From an uncultured Lachnospiraceae bacterium (GTDB lineage Bacteria; Bacillota; Clostridia; Lachnospirales; Lachnospiraceae): a DNA stretch of 34,552 nucleotides. Within the stretch, counting starts at the first letter, position 1. Every line of letters begins with the position of its first letter. The position numbers and the translations under genes are program-made. The stretch covers positions 1 to 34,552 of the forward strand of contig CAMJAP010000023.1 of NCBI GenBank assembly GCA_946403625.1, in the 5' to 3' direction. The notes beneath the pieces are model-generated. The model did not search any database and was not told the DNA's origin. It was given only the letters and a program-made list of their open reading frames with translations. Below, piece by piece: positions 7,875-15,505 of the stretch.

Positions 7875-9146
7875 ATGAGAGTACTGATCGTAGGCGGCGG
7901 CGGAAGAGAGCACGCGATCGCTATGGGCATCGCAAAGAGCCCGAAGGTGGATAAACTGTATTGCGCACCCGGAAATGCCGGCATTGCGGCTTTGGCGGAG
8001 TGTGTAAATATCGGTGTGATGGAGTTTGACAAACTGGTGACTTTTGCAAAAGAAAAGGCCATCGATTTTGTCATCGTGGCACCGGATGATCCTCTGGCAG
8101 GCGGCCTGGTGGATGAATTTGAGGCAGCCGGCATCCGTGCATTCGGCCCCAGAAAAAATGCGGCGATCCTGGAGGGCAGCAAGGCCTTCTCCAAGGATCT
8201 GATGAAGAAATATTATATTCCGACGGCAGCGTATGAGAATTTTGACGATGCGCAGGAGGCTCTGAAGTATCTGGAGACCGCCAAGTTCCCCATCGTGCTC
8301 AAGGCAGACGGCCTGGCACTGGGTAAGGGTGTGCTGATCTGCAAGACCAAGGAAGAAGCCATTGCCGGCGTGAAAGAGATCATGCAGGATAAGAAGTTCG
8401 GTACTGCCGGAAACCGTATGGTAGTAGAGCAGTTTATGACCGGACGCGAGGTATCGGTTCTGACCTTTACGGACGGCAAGACCATCCGTGTAATGTCCAG
8501 CGCACAGGATCACAAGCGCGCAAAGGACAACGACGAAGGTCTGAACACCGGCGGTATGGGAACCTTTTCCCCGAGCCCGTTCTATACTCAGGAAGTGCAT
8601 GAATTCTGCGTAAAGAACATTTACGAGCCCACCGTGGAAGCTATGGCAAAGGAAGGCAGAACTTTCCAGGGCGTTATCTTCTTCGGACTGATGCTGACAC
8701 CGGACGGACCGAAGGTGTTGGAATACAATGCCCGTTTCGGCGATCCGGAGGCACAGGTGGTATTGCCTCGTATGAAGAACGATCTGCTGGAAGTGATGGA
8801 GGCCTGCGTAGACGGCACTCTGGATCAGGTGGATCTGCAGTTTGAAGACAATGCAGCCGTATGTGTCGTGCTGGCATCCGACGGATATCCGTTGTCTTAC
8901 GAAAAGGGCAAAGAGATCACCGGACTGGAAAAATTTGACGGCAAGGATGATTACTTCTGCTTCCACGCAGGATCCAAGTTTGCAGACGGCAAGATCGTGA
9001 CCAACGGCGGCCGTGTGCTGGGTGTTACCGCAAAAGGATCCAACCTCAAGGAGGCCCGCAAGAAGGCTTACGAGGCGACCGAATGGGTTGATTTTTCCAA
9101 CAAATATATGCGGCATGACATCGGAAAAGCGATTGACGAGGCGTAA
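7875..9146 (+). CDS. purD: Phosphoribosylamine-glycine ligase
   Basis: PurD joins glycine to phosphoribosylamine using ATP, the second step of purine synthesis. The 423-residue protein has the normal length. The N-terminal VGGGGREHAI motif, the PDDPLAGGLVD segment, the ATP-grasp region with KADGLALGKGV near 140-150, GGMGTFSPSPFY, and LEYNARFGDPEAQ are all family signatures. An AGGAGG site precedes ATG 7875. The end of the gene contains the -35 box of the next gene's promoter. The neighbouring purM and purN act in the same route; purF, purC, purH and purL are not in this window. Confidence 0.96.
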   Translation: MRVLIVGGGGREHAIAMGIAKSPKVDKLYCAPGNAGIAALAECVNIGVMEFDKLVTFAKEKAIDFVIVAPDDPLAGGLVDEFEAAGIRAFGPRKNAAILEGSKAFSKDLMKKYYIPTAAYENFDDAQEALKYLETAKFPIVLKADGLALGKGVLICKTKEEAIAGVKEIMQDKKFGTAGNRMVVEQFMTGREVSVLTFTDGKTIRVMSSAQDHKRAKDNDEGLNTGGMGTFSPSPFYTQEVHEFCVKNIYEPTVEAMAKEGRTFQGVIFFGLMLTPDGPKVLEYNARFGDPEAQVVLPRMKNDLLEVMEACVDGTLDQVDLQFEDNAAVCVVLASDGYPLSYEKGKEITGLEKFDGKDDYFCFHAGSKFADGKIVTNGGRVLGVTAKGSNLKEARKKAYEATEWVDFSNKYMRHDIGKAIDEA

Positions 9147-9161
9147 AATACAAGTTATAAT
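9133..9161 (+). promoter_or_regulatory. Sigma-A promoter for the SH3-domain membrane protein
   Basis: TTGACG (9133-9138), 17-base spacer, TATAAT (9156-9161), a near-consensus promoter. The -35 box lies inside the last codons of purD. The leader is about 80 bases and ends with AAAGGGAGAAGAGG before the ATG at 9247. Confidence 0.75.
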
Positions 9162-9246
9162 GGTTGACAGAATGCCAAGATATGTAAACTAACACAATTG
9201 GCAGGGACATCGCGATCGCAGCAAGAAAGGGAGAAGAGGTTTAACT

Positions 9247-10437
9247 ATGGAGACAGGATTGAGAAGAAACAGCGCAAGAACAGGGATCCGATACGGCCTG
9301 GCTTTGCTTATGACAGTGGTAGTATTTATTGCAATGCAGATGTTTGTACATGCAGAGCATGAAGGCGGTACGGCTACCGTAAAGGCCGGCAAGACCGATG
9401 TTAAGGTTCGTGCCAGTGCCGTAAACGGAAGCGAAGTAGCCAAGGTAAACGGCGGCGACAGCTTCACGATCGTCAGCAGCACGGAAGGCAGCGATGGTTA
9501 TACATGGTACGAGATCACCGGTGAAGTAAACGGCAGTACCATTAACGGTTATATCCGCAGCGATTTTGTAGATGTGGCAGATGCAGCTCCGGCAGAGGGC
9601 GGCGATGCACAGCCGGCAGAGGGCGGTGATGCGCAGCCGGCAGAGGGGGGCGATGCGGCTCCGGCAGAGACCGGTGCAGATACCACACCGACGGTATCCG
9701 GCAGCATTTCCCCGATGGACCCGCCGGCAGGTGAGGACGGCAACCCGCAGGCCCCGACTCTTCCGGAAGGTTTCAAGGATGTAAAGATCCGCATTAACAA
9801 TCGCGAAGTAAGTGCCTGGACCAATGATACTTTCTATATTTTCTATGCATCTTCTCCGGAAGGCAATACCGGTTGGTATCTGTATGATTCCGCAGAAGGC
9901 CGCTGGATCCGTTACACCGATTTCCTGTTGAATGCAGCATCCGCGCAGACAACGGAAACAACCGCAGAAGGCGGTAACGGTACCATCGTGATCGTTATGG
10001 GTGTAGTGATCGCAATCCTGGTAGTAGCTTGCGGTTTCCTCGGATACAAAGCGTTCAGCAACCGCAGCGAGGATGACGACGACGATGATGATGACGATGA
10101 CGACGATGAGGATGATGACGACGACGAGGAAGAAGATTTTCAGCCGGTAAAGAAACCGGTTGCAAGACCGCAGTCCAGACCGGCACCGCAGGGTGGCCAG
10201 GGTCAGGGTCAGCCGGTACGCAGAAATCCGCAGGGCGGCGCAGCACCGAGACAGGGACAGAGACCGCAGGGTCAGGGCCAGCCGGTTCGCAGAAACCCGC
10301 AGGGCGGCCAGGGTCAGCCGGTACGCAGAAATCCGCAGGGCGGCGCAGCACCGGTAACCAGACGCAGCGCACAGGGCGGCGCTCAGAGACCGCAGCAGCG
10401 TCAGAGCAGACCGGTAACGGATGACGACGAAGAATGA
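9247..10437 (+). CDS. SH3-like membrane protein with acidic/basic disordered tail
   Basis: A 396-residue protein of striking layout. A hydrophobic segment at about 17-35 is a signal or anchor. Residues 42-110 look like a bacterial SH3 domain (VKVRASA, WYEI, GYIRSDFV), a fold that often binds cell wall. A PAEGGDAQ repeat follows, three times at about 115-138, then a second small domain at about 172-230 (WYLYDSAEGRWIRYTDFL). A second membrane helix lies at 246-268. The inner tail starts with an almost unbroken run of aspartate and glutamate at 275-297, then about 95 residues rich in Q, G, R and P with RRNPQGG three times (325, 348, 360), and ends TDDDEE. The tail's DNA holds near-identical direct repeats (about 10207-10249 and 10312-10354). 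Function is unknown. It has its own promoter and a stem-loop after the stop. Confidence 0.85.
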   Translation: METGLRRNSARTGIRYGLALLMTVVVFIAMQMFVHAEHEGGTATVKAGKTDVKVRASAVNGSEVAKVNGGDSFTIVSSTEGSDGYTWYEITGEVNGSTINGYIRSDFVDVADAAPAEGGDAQPAEGGDAQPAEGGDAAPAETGADTTPTVSGSISPMDPPAGEDGNPQAPTLPEGFKDVKIRINNREVSAWTNDTFYIFYASSPEGNTGWYLYDSAEGRWIRYTDFLLNAASAQTTETTAEGGNGTIVIVMGVVIAILVVACGFLGYKAFSNRSEDDDDDDDDDDDDEDDDDDEEEDFQPVKKPVARPQSRPAPQGGQGQGQPVRRNPQGGAAPRQGQRPQGQGQPVRRNPQGGQGQPVRRNPQGGAAPVTRRSAQGGAQRPQQRQSRPVTDDDEE

Positions 10438-10472
10438 TTTGATCCACTCTTTTGAAGAGACCTGAGCTTTCA

Positions 10473-10513
10473 GATAACTATTCGGAATGGCAGTTTTATT
10501 CCGGATAGTTATC
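10473..10513 (+). terminator. Stem-loop after the SH3 protein gene
   Basis: GATAACTATTCGGAAT (10473-10488) pairs with 10498-10513 over 16 bases with one G-U pair and a 9-base loop. Only a weak T-rich run follows, so termination may be partial. It lies directly upstream of the clpC -35 box. Confidence 0.6.
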
Positions 10514-10514
10514 G

Positions 10515-10543
10515 TTGTATTTAGGCGTCTTGTTTGATATAAT
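10515..10543 (+). promoter_or_regulatory. Extended -10 sigma-A promoter for clpC
   Basis: TTGTAT (10515-10520), 17-base spacer, TATAAT (10538-10543) with TGA in front of the -10. I see neither a CtsR-type direct repeat (GGTCAAA) nor CIRCE around it. Confidence 0.7.
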
Positions 10544-10570
10544 ACACTCAAGAAGTAAGAGGTTACATCA

Positions 10571-13045
10571 TTGCAATCAGAGTTTACGGAAAAAGCAAAC
10601 GCGGCACTCGGTTACGCGGAAAAGATCTCGCGGGAACTGCATGCCGGATATATCGGGACAGAGCATATACTGGCAGGTCTGCTTCGGGAAGGAACAGGCG
10701 TGGCAGCTGCTTTGTTGCGTGAAAATCAGATCTATGAGACCAGACTGCTGGAACTGATGCGGGAGACTCTTGCACCCCAGGGCGGTCTGCTGATCAAGGA
10801 GCGCAGGGACTATTCGGTCAAAGCGCAGGAAGTATTAAATATGTCCCACCACATCGCACGGGAGACCAAGGCGGCGGCTACCGGAACGGAGCATCTGCTG
10901 CTGGCGATCGTTTTTACCACGGATTGCATCGCCCTGCGACTGCTGTATGCGTGCGGGATGGAATTGAACAAATTCCTGAAGGATGCCATCAACTTTATGG
11001 GGCAGGATGCGGCACCGTACATCCGCAAGATGGCAAAGAACAAGGGCAAGAGCGGCAGCAAGGAATCTTCCCCGATGCTGGAACAGTTCGGCAAGGACCT
11101 GACCCAGCTGGCGAGAGAGGGCAAACTGGACCCCGTGATCGGGCGTACCGGTGAGATCCAGCGTGTGATCCAGATCCTGAGCCGCAGAACCAAGAACAAT
11201 CCCTGTCTGGTCGGTGAACCGGGCGTGGGAAAGACGGCGATCGTCGAGGGCATTGCCAATCGCATCGCCATCGGGGATGTACCCGATACCGTCAAGGACA
11301 AACGACTGATCACTATGGACCTGTCGGGAATGGTAGCCGGCAGCCGTTACCGCGGTGAGTTTGAAGAAAGATTAAAACGCCTGATGGCCGAAGTGATCGG
11401 CAGCGGCGATGTGATCCTGTTTTTGGACGAGATCCATACGATCATCGGTGCCGGCGGGGCAGAAGGCTCCATCGACGCATCGAATATTTTGAAACCCGCA
11501 CTGGCAAGAGGCGAGATCCATCTGATCGGCGCCACAACCATTGCGGAATATCGCAAGTATTTTTCCAAGGATGCTGCACTGGAGCGGCGTTTCCAGCCGG
11601 TTACCGTCGAGGAGCCGACTGTGGAGGAAGCCATCGAGATCCTGAAAGGTGTGGCACCCAAATACGAAGAGCATCACGGCATTTCCATTTTGCCGGAAGC
11701 CATCGAAAGTGCAGTACGACTTTCGGAACGCTATATCAATGACCGTTTCCTGCCGGACAAGGCGATCGACCTGATCGATGAGGCGGCGGCGGCCAAGAAA
11801 CTGAAGGGAATGATCCTTCCGGAAAAATTAAAGCAGCTGCAGGAAGAGATCAACAGGAAGGATGACCAGATCGAGCGGTCCATCCGGATCGAGGCCTACG
11901 GACAGGCGGCAGAACTGCGTGCCGAGCAGGCCAAGTTAAAAGCAAGGCTGCAGAAGATGGAAGACGATCACGAGAGACGCAGCCACGGCAGCGCCAGCGC
12001 AGTGGATGAAAACGCGATCGCCGAAGTGGTCAGCATCTGGACCAAGATCCCGGTGCGCAAACTGGCAGAGAAAGAAAGCGAGCGACTGCTCAAACTGGAA
12101 GATACCCTGCACAAGCGGGTGATCGGACAGGAAGAAGCGGTAGGGGCCGTAGCGCGTGCCATCCGCAGAGGGCGTGTGGGACTGCAGGATCCCAAGAGAC
12201 CCATCGGATCGTTCCTGTTTTTGGGACCGACGGGTGTGGGCAAGACCGAGCTGTCCAAAGCCTTGGCAGAGCTGGTATTCGGTTCGGAGAATTCTCTGAT
12301 CCGTGTCGATATGTCGGAATATATGGAACAGCACTCGGTATCCAAACTGATCGGCTCACCGCCGGGATATGTGGGATACGAAGAGGGCGGACAGTTATCC
12401 GAAAAGGTGCGCCAGAATCCCTATTCCGTCGTATTGTTTGACGAGGTGGAAAAGGCACATCCGGATGTCTTCAATATCCTGTTGCAGGTATTGGACGACG
12501 GACATATCACGGATGCACAGGGCCGAAAGGTATCGTTCAAGAACACGATCCTGATCATGACCTCCAATGCCGGGGCACAGCGGATCATCGCTCCCAAGCA
12601 GCTGGGCTTTACCGCAAAGGCCGATGAAAAGCTGGATTACGAGCGGATGCGGGAAGGCGTGATGGAAGAGGTACGACGCCTGTTCAAACCGGAATTCATC
12701 AACCGTATCGATGAGATCCTGGTATTCCATCCGTTAAAGAAAGCGGATCTGAAAAAGATCGTAACGCTCCTGGCCAAGGATCTGTGCACAAGATGCAGCG
12801 ACCAGATGGAGATCACGCTGACGATCACACCGGCGGTAAAGGATCATCTGATCGAAAAGTACGCCGATCTGAAGATGGGCGCCAGACCGTTAAAGCGTGC
12901 CATCCAGACACAGCTGGAGGACCCGCTGGCAGAGGAACTGTTATCCGGTCGCATCGGCTTCGGAGACAGCGTATCCACCGCATTAAAAGACGGCAGGATC
13001 GTATTCGTGAAGAAGGACGCAAAAGTAAGCAAAACAGTGTCGTAA
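10571..13045 (+). CDS. clpC: ClpC-type AAA+ unfoldase
   Basis: ClpC unfolds proteins and feeds them to the ClpP protease. The 824-residue protein contains a Clp N-domain pair at about 1-145, a first AAA+ module with Walker A GEPGVGKT at 215-222 and FLDEIHTIIGAG, a UVR/coiled-coil middle region at about 418-460, and a second AAA+ module with GPTGVGKT at 552-559 and VVLFDEVEKAHPDVF. The start is TTG at 10571, eight bases after AAGAGG; MQSEFTEKANAAL matches the family start. In many Firmicutes clpC is the last gene of ctsR-mcsA-mcsB-clpC, but here it stands behind its own promoter with none of these partners upstream. A palindromic repeat begins five bases after its stop. The small gene and radA follow on the same strand. 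Confidence 0.95.
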   Translation: MQSEFTEKANAALGYAEKISRELHAGYIGTEHILAGLLREGTGVAAALLRENQIYETRLLELMRETLAPQGGLLIKERRDYSVKAQEVLNMSHHIARETKAAATGTEHLLLAIVFTTDCIALRLLYACGMELNKFLKDAINFMGQDAAPYIRKMAKNKGKSGSKESSPMLEQFGKDLTQLAREGKLDPVIGRTGEIQRVIQILSRRTKNNPCLVGEPGVGKTAIVEGIANRIAIGDVPDTVKDKRLITMDLSGMVAGSRYRGEFEERLKRLMAEVIGSGDVILFLDEIHTIIGAGGAEGSIDASNILKPALARGEIHLIGATTIAEYRKYFSKDAALERRFQPVTVEEPTVEEAIEILKGVAPKYEEHHGISILPEAIESAVRLSERYINDRFLPDKAIDLIDEAAAAKKLKGMILPEKLKQLQEEINRKDDQIERSIRIEAYGQAAELRAEQAKLKARLQKMEDDHERRSHGSASAVDENAIAEVVSIWTKIPVRKLAEKESERLLKLEDTLHKRVIGQEEAVGAVARAIRRGRVGLQDPKRPIGSFLFLGPTGVGKTELSKALAELVFGSENSLIRVDMSEYMEQHSVSKLIGSPPGYVGYEEGGQLSEKVRQNPYSVVLFDEVEKAHPDVFNILLQVLDDGHITDAQGRKVSFKNTILIMTSNAGAQRIIAPKQLGFTAKADEKLDYERMREGVMEEVRRLFKPEFINRIDEILVFHPLKKADLKKIVTLLAKDLCTRCSDQMEITLTITPAVKDHLIEKYADLKMGARPLKRAIQTQLEDPLAEELLSGRIGFGDSVSTALKDGRIVFVKKDAKVSKTVS

Positions 13046-13050
13046 GACAT

Positions 13051-13100
13051 TCTTGCCTGCCCCCGGCTTGTGGGGAAGGTGCCCGTAGTCGGATGAGGGG
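13051..13100 (+). repeat. Post-stop palindromic repeat, copy A1
   Basis: CTTGCCTGCCCCC and GTGGGGAAGGTG form a stem-loop, followed by the tail CGGATGAGGGG. It starts five bases after the clpC stop and has the same orientation as the gene. It is the same family as 22538-22586 and 32959-33008. Confidence 0.8.
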
Positions 13101-13153
13101 CAAAAAGCGATAACATTACGAACGATAAATCAAAGTATCGGAGGAGAAAACAA

Positions 13154-13567
13154 ATGGCAGCAGTAAAAGAGTTACTTCGTGCAGAGGCAGACGGAAAGAT
13201 CAGCTTCGGTGATTACACCCTGGCTGCAAAGTCCAAAGTAGAAGATTTTCAGCATGCAGGCGATCTGCTGAAGGTAAAGACCTTTAACGAGATCACCCGC
13301 CTGGAAAAGAACGGTATGGTGCTGTATGAATCCGTTCCGGGAACCGCGGTAAACAATTTTGAAGAGACCGCAGACGGCATCAAGTTTGTCGTAGACGGAC
13401 CGGAAGATGCGCAGATCACTCTGGGTCTGGCAGAAGATACCGATTATGAAGTGATCGTTGCCGGTGCAGATGCCGGACATATGAAGACCAACCTGGGCGG
13501 CAAGCTTTCCATGAGCGTGGAGCTGGCAGGCGCAGGCGAAGTCGCTGTCGAGATCAAGAAAGCATAA
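13154..13567 (+). CDS. Conserved small protein of unknown function
   Basis: A 137-residue soluble protein preceded by GGAGGAG. It is rich in beta-type sequence: a repeated pattern of short strands with a G at turns (SFGDYTL, LKVKTF, MVLYESVPGTAVNNF, KFVVDGPEDAQITLGL). By memory, similar proteins occur in Lachnospiraceae near clpC and radA and are sometimes labelled endosialidase in databases; no sialidase motif is present, so I do not accept that name. No cysteine, signal peptide or membrane segment is visible. The radA start lies one base beyond its stop codon, so the two genes are almost certainly co-transcribed, and a link with ClpC or RadA is possible. Confidence 0.8.
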   Translation: MAAVKELLRAEADGKISFGDYTLAAKSKVEDFQHAGDLLKVKTFNEITRLEKNGMVLYESVPGTAVNNFEETADGIKFVVDGPEDAQITLGLAEDTDYEVIVAGADAGHMKTNLGGKLSMSVELAGAGEVAVEIKKA

Positions 13568-13568
13568 G

Positions 13569-14945
13569 ATGGCAAAGGCAAAGAGCAAGACAGTTTTTTT
13601 CTGTACGGAATGCGGCTTTGAATCGGCCAAGTGGATGGGACAATGTCCCGCATGCAAGACCTGGAATACCTTTGCAGAGCATGAGGTTTCCACGGCGGTA
13701 GCCAAAAAGGCGGGAACCTTCGGAGCCAAGACCGAGAGTGCCGAACCCAAGGCATTGTCGGAGATCAGCCTGAGCGAGGAAGACCGTGTGTGCACCGGGA
13801 TCGGGGAACTGGACCGTGTGCTGGGCGGCGGTATCGTGCCGGGATCCATGATCCTGGTGGGCGGTGATCCGGGCATCGGCAAATCCACACTGCTGTTGCA
13901 GGCGTGCAGAGAACTGGCGGCCAGAGGACAGTCGGTGCTCTATGTTTCCGGTGAGGAATCGTTAAAGCAGATCCGTATGCGTGCGGACCGCATCGGGCAG
14001 TTCGGCGACGGCATCAAGCTGTTGTGCGAGACCAATCTGACCGAGATCGGCGGCATTTTAAAACGCGACAAGCCCAATATCGTGATCATCGACTCCATCC
14101 AGACCATGTATAACGAGGATGTGGCGGGCACGCCGGGCAGTGTATCGCAGGTGCGGGAGTCTACGGCAGTATTGCTGCAGCTTTCCAAGAGCCTGGGGAT
14201 TTCGATCTTTATCGTAGGCCATGTGACCAAGGAGGGAACCGTTGCGGGACCCAGGATCCTGGAGCATATGGTCGATACGGTGTTGTATTTTGAGGGTGAC
14301 CGGCACGCGTCCTATCGTATCCTGCGCGGGGTAAAGAACCGCTTCGGATCGACCAACGAGATCGGCGTGTTTGAAATGCGGGGAGAAGGCCTGCAGGAAG
14401 TGGCCAACCCTTCGGAATATCTGTTAAACGATCGGCCGATGAATGCCAGCGGTACGGTAACGGCGTGTACGATGGAAGGCACCAGACCGCTGCTCCTGGA
14501 AGTGCAGGCGCTGGTTTGCCAGACCAATTTCGGATTGCCGAGACGACAGACCTCCGGTGCGGATCTGAACCGTATCAATCTGCTGATGGCAGTGCTGGAG
14601 AAACGACTGGGACTGCATCTGGGCAGCTGCGATGCCTATGTGAATATTGCCGGCGGTATGCGTATCGTGGAACCGGCGGTAGACCTGGCGATCGCGATGG
14701 CGGTGGCATCCAGTTTCTTAAATGTGCCGGTCAATGACAAATTGCTGGCATTCGGCGAAGTGGGACTTTCCGGTGAGGTGCGCGGCGTCAATATGGCGGA
14801 ACAGCGCGTGAACGAAGCGGCCAAGCTGGGGTATGAGATCTGCGTATTGCCCAAGAGCAATGCAGAGCGGGTCGGTAAGGTAAAAGGTATAAAGATCATT
14901 GCGGTAGAGTCCGTAAAGGATGCGATCGCGCTGATCAAAAAATAA
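13569..14945 (+). CDS. radA: DNA repair protein RadA
   Basis: RadA is a RecA-like, hexameric helicase that extends recombination intermediates. The 458-residue protein has the family's parts in order: a zinc finger with C12, C15, C26 and C29, a RecA-type ATPase core with Walker A GGDPGIGKS at 98-106, the RadA-specific KNRFGS motif at 256-261, and a C-terminal Lon-protease-like domain that ends EVGLSGEVRGVNMAEQRVNE and KIIAVESVKDAI. The ATG at 13569 comes one base after the preceding stop, implying coupled expression. The SEC-C gene follows after 32 bases. Confidence 0.96.
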   Translation: MAKAKSKTVFFCTECGFESAKWMGQCPACKTWNTFAEHEVSTAVAKKAGTFGAKTESAEPKALSEISLSEEDRVCTGIGELDRVLGGGIVPGSMILVGGDPGIGKSTLLLQACRELAARGQSVLYVSGEESLKQIRMRADRIGQFGDGIKLLCETNLTEIGGILKRDKPNIVIIDSIQTMYNEDVAGTPGSVSQVRESTAVLLQLSKSLGISIFIVGHVTKEGTVAGPRILEHMVDTVLYFEGDRHASYRILRGVKNRFGSTNEIGVFEMRGEGLQEVANPSEYLLNDRPMNASGTVTACTMEGTRPLLLEVQALVCQTNFGLPRRQTSGADLNRINLLMAVLEKRLGLHLGSCDAYVNIAGGMRIVEPAVDLAIAMAVASSFLNVPVNDKLLAFGEVGLSGEVRGVNMAEQRVNEAAKLGYEICVLPKSNAERVGKVKGIKIIAVESVKDAIALIKK

Positions 14946-14977
14946 ATCACATTAGGAAGTTTAAAGGAGAGAAAGAA

Positions 14978-15487
14978 ATGGCACTGTTAGACACATGGCG
15001 CAGTATGGCGTACGACACAAAGAACAACGACAGAGTGAAGATGCAGCAGATGTGGAATGATTATTTCAAAGAGGAAAAGCGCGTCTATCAGGAACTGTTG
15101 AAGAACCCGGATGAAGTGGTAAAGGGTACCGTAAAGGAACTGGCAGAGAAGTACAATCTGTCCATTATGTATATGACCGCATTTTTGGATGGTATCAACG
15201 AGAGCCTTGTAGAAGCAAACCCGATCGAGACCATGGAAGAAGATACCGAAGTAAACCTGGGCTTTGATAAGGAAATGCTGTACAAGAACATGGTGGATGC
15301 ACGTGCAGACTGGCTGTACAACCTGCCGGAGTGGGAGAGCATCTTTGATCGCGAGAAGAGAGATGCACTGTATAAAGAGGCAAGAACCGCCAATACCATC
15401 AAGCACGACCAGCCGAAGGTATATCCGAACGATCCGTGTCCGTGCGGTAGCGGCAAGAAGTATAAGAAGTGCTGCGGAAGGGCATAA
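14978..15487 (+). CDS. SEC-C zinc-motif protein
   Basis: A 169-residue protein ending in a SEC-C motif, PCPCGSGKKYKKCCG, with C154, C156, C165 and C166, the zinc-binding tail first known from SecA. The first 150 residues are mostly helical and acidic (WNDYFKEEKRVYQELLKNP; VKELAEKYNLS; DAREKR-like segments), with no other motif I recognise. AAAGGAG precedes the ATG. The tail could bind zinc, ribosomes or partner proteins, as SEC-C does in SecA. Its gene is 18 bases upstream of two COG0523 metal-chaperone-type GTPases, so the SEC-C zinc site may be a client of those proteins. That link is inferred from position only. Confidence 0.85.
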   Translation: MALLDTWRSMAYDTKNNDRVKMQQMWNDYFKEEKRVYQELLKNPDEVVKGTVKELAEKYNLSIMYMTAFLDGINESLVEANPIETMEEDTEVNLGFDKEMLYKNMVDARADWLYNLPEWESIFDREKRDALYKEARTANTIKHDQPKVYPNDPCPCGSGKKYKKCCGRA

Positions 15488-15505
15488 ATTTCGGAGGCGA
15501 TAAAA

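Noticed and set aside
10473-10513. Regulatory operator for clpC
   Set aside because: The stem is long and follows a stop codon, so a transcript end or processing hairpin is more likely; it is not a CtsR or HrcA site.
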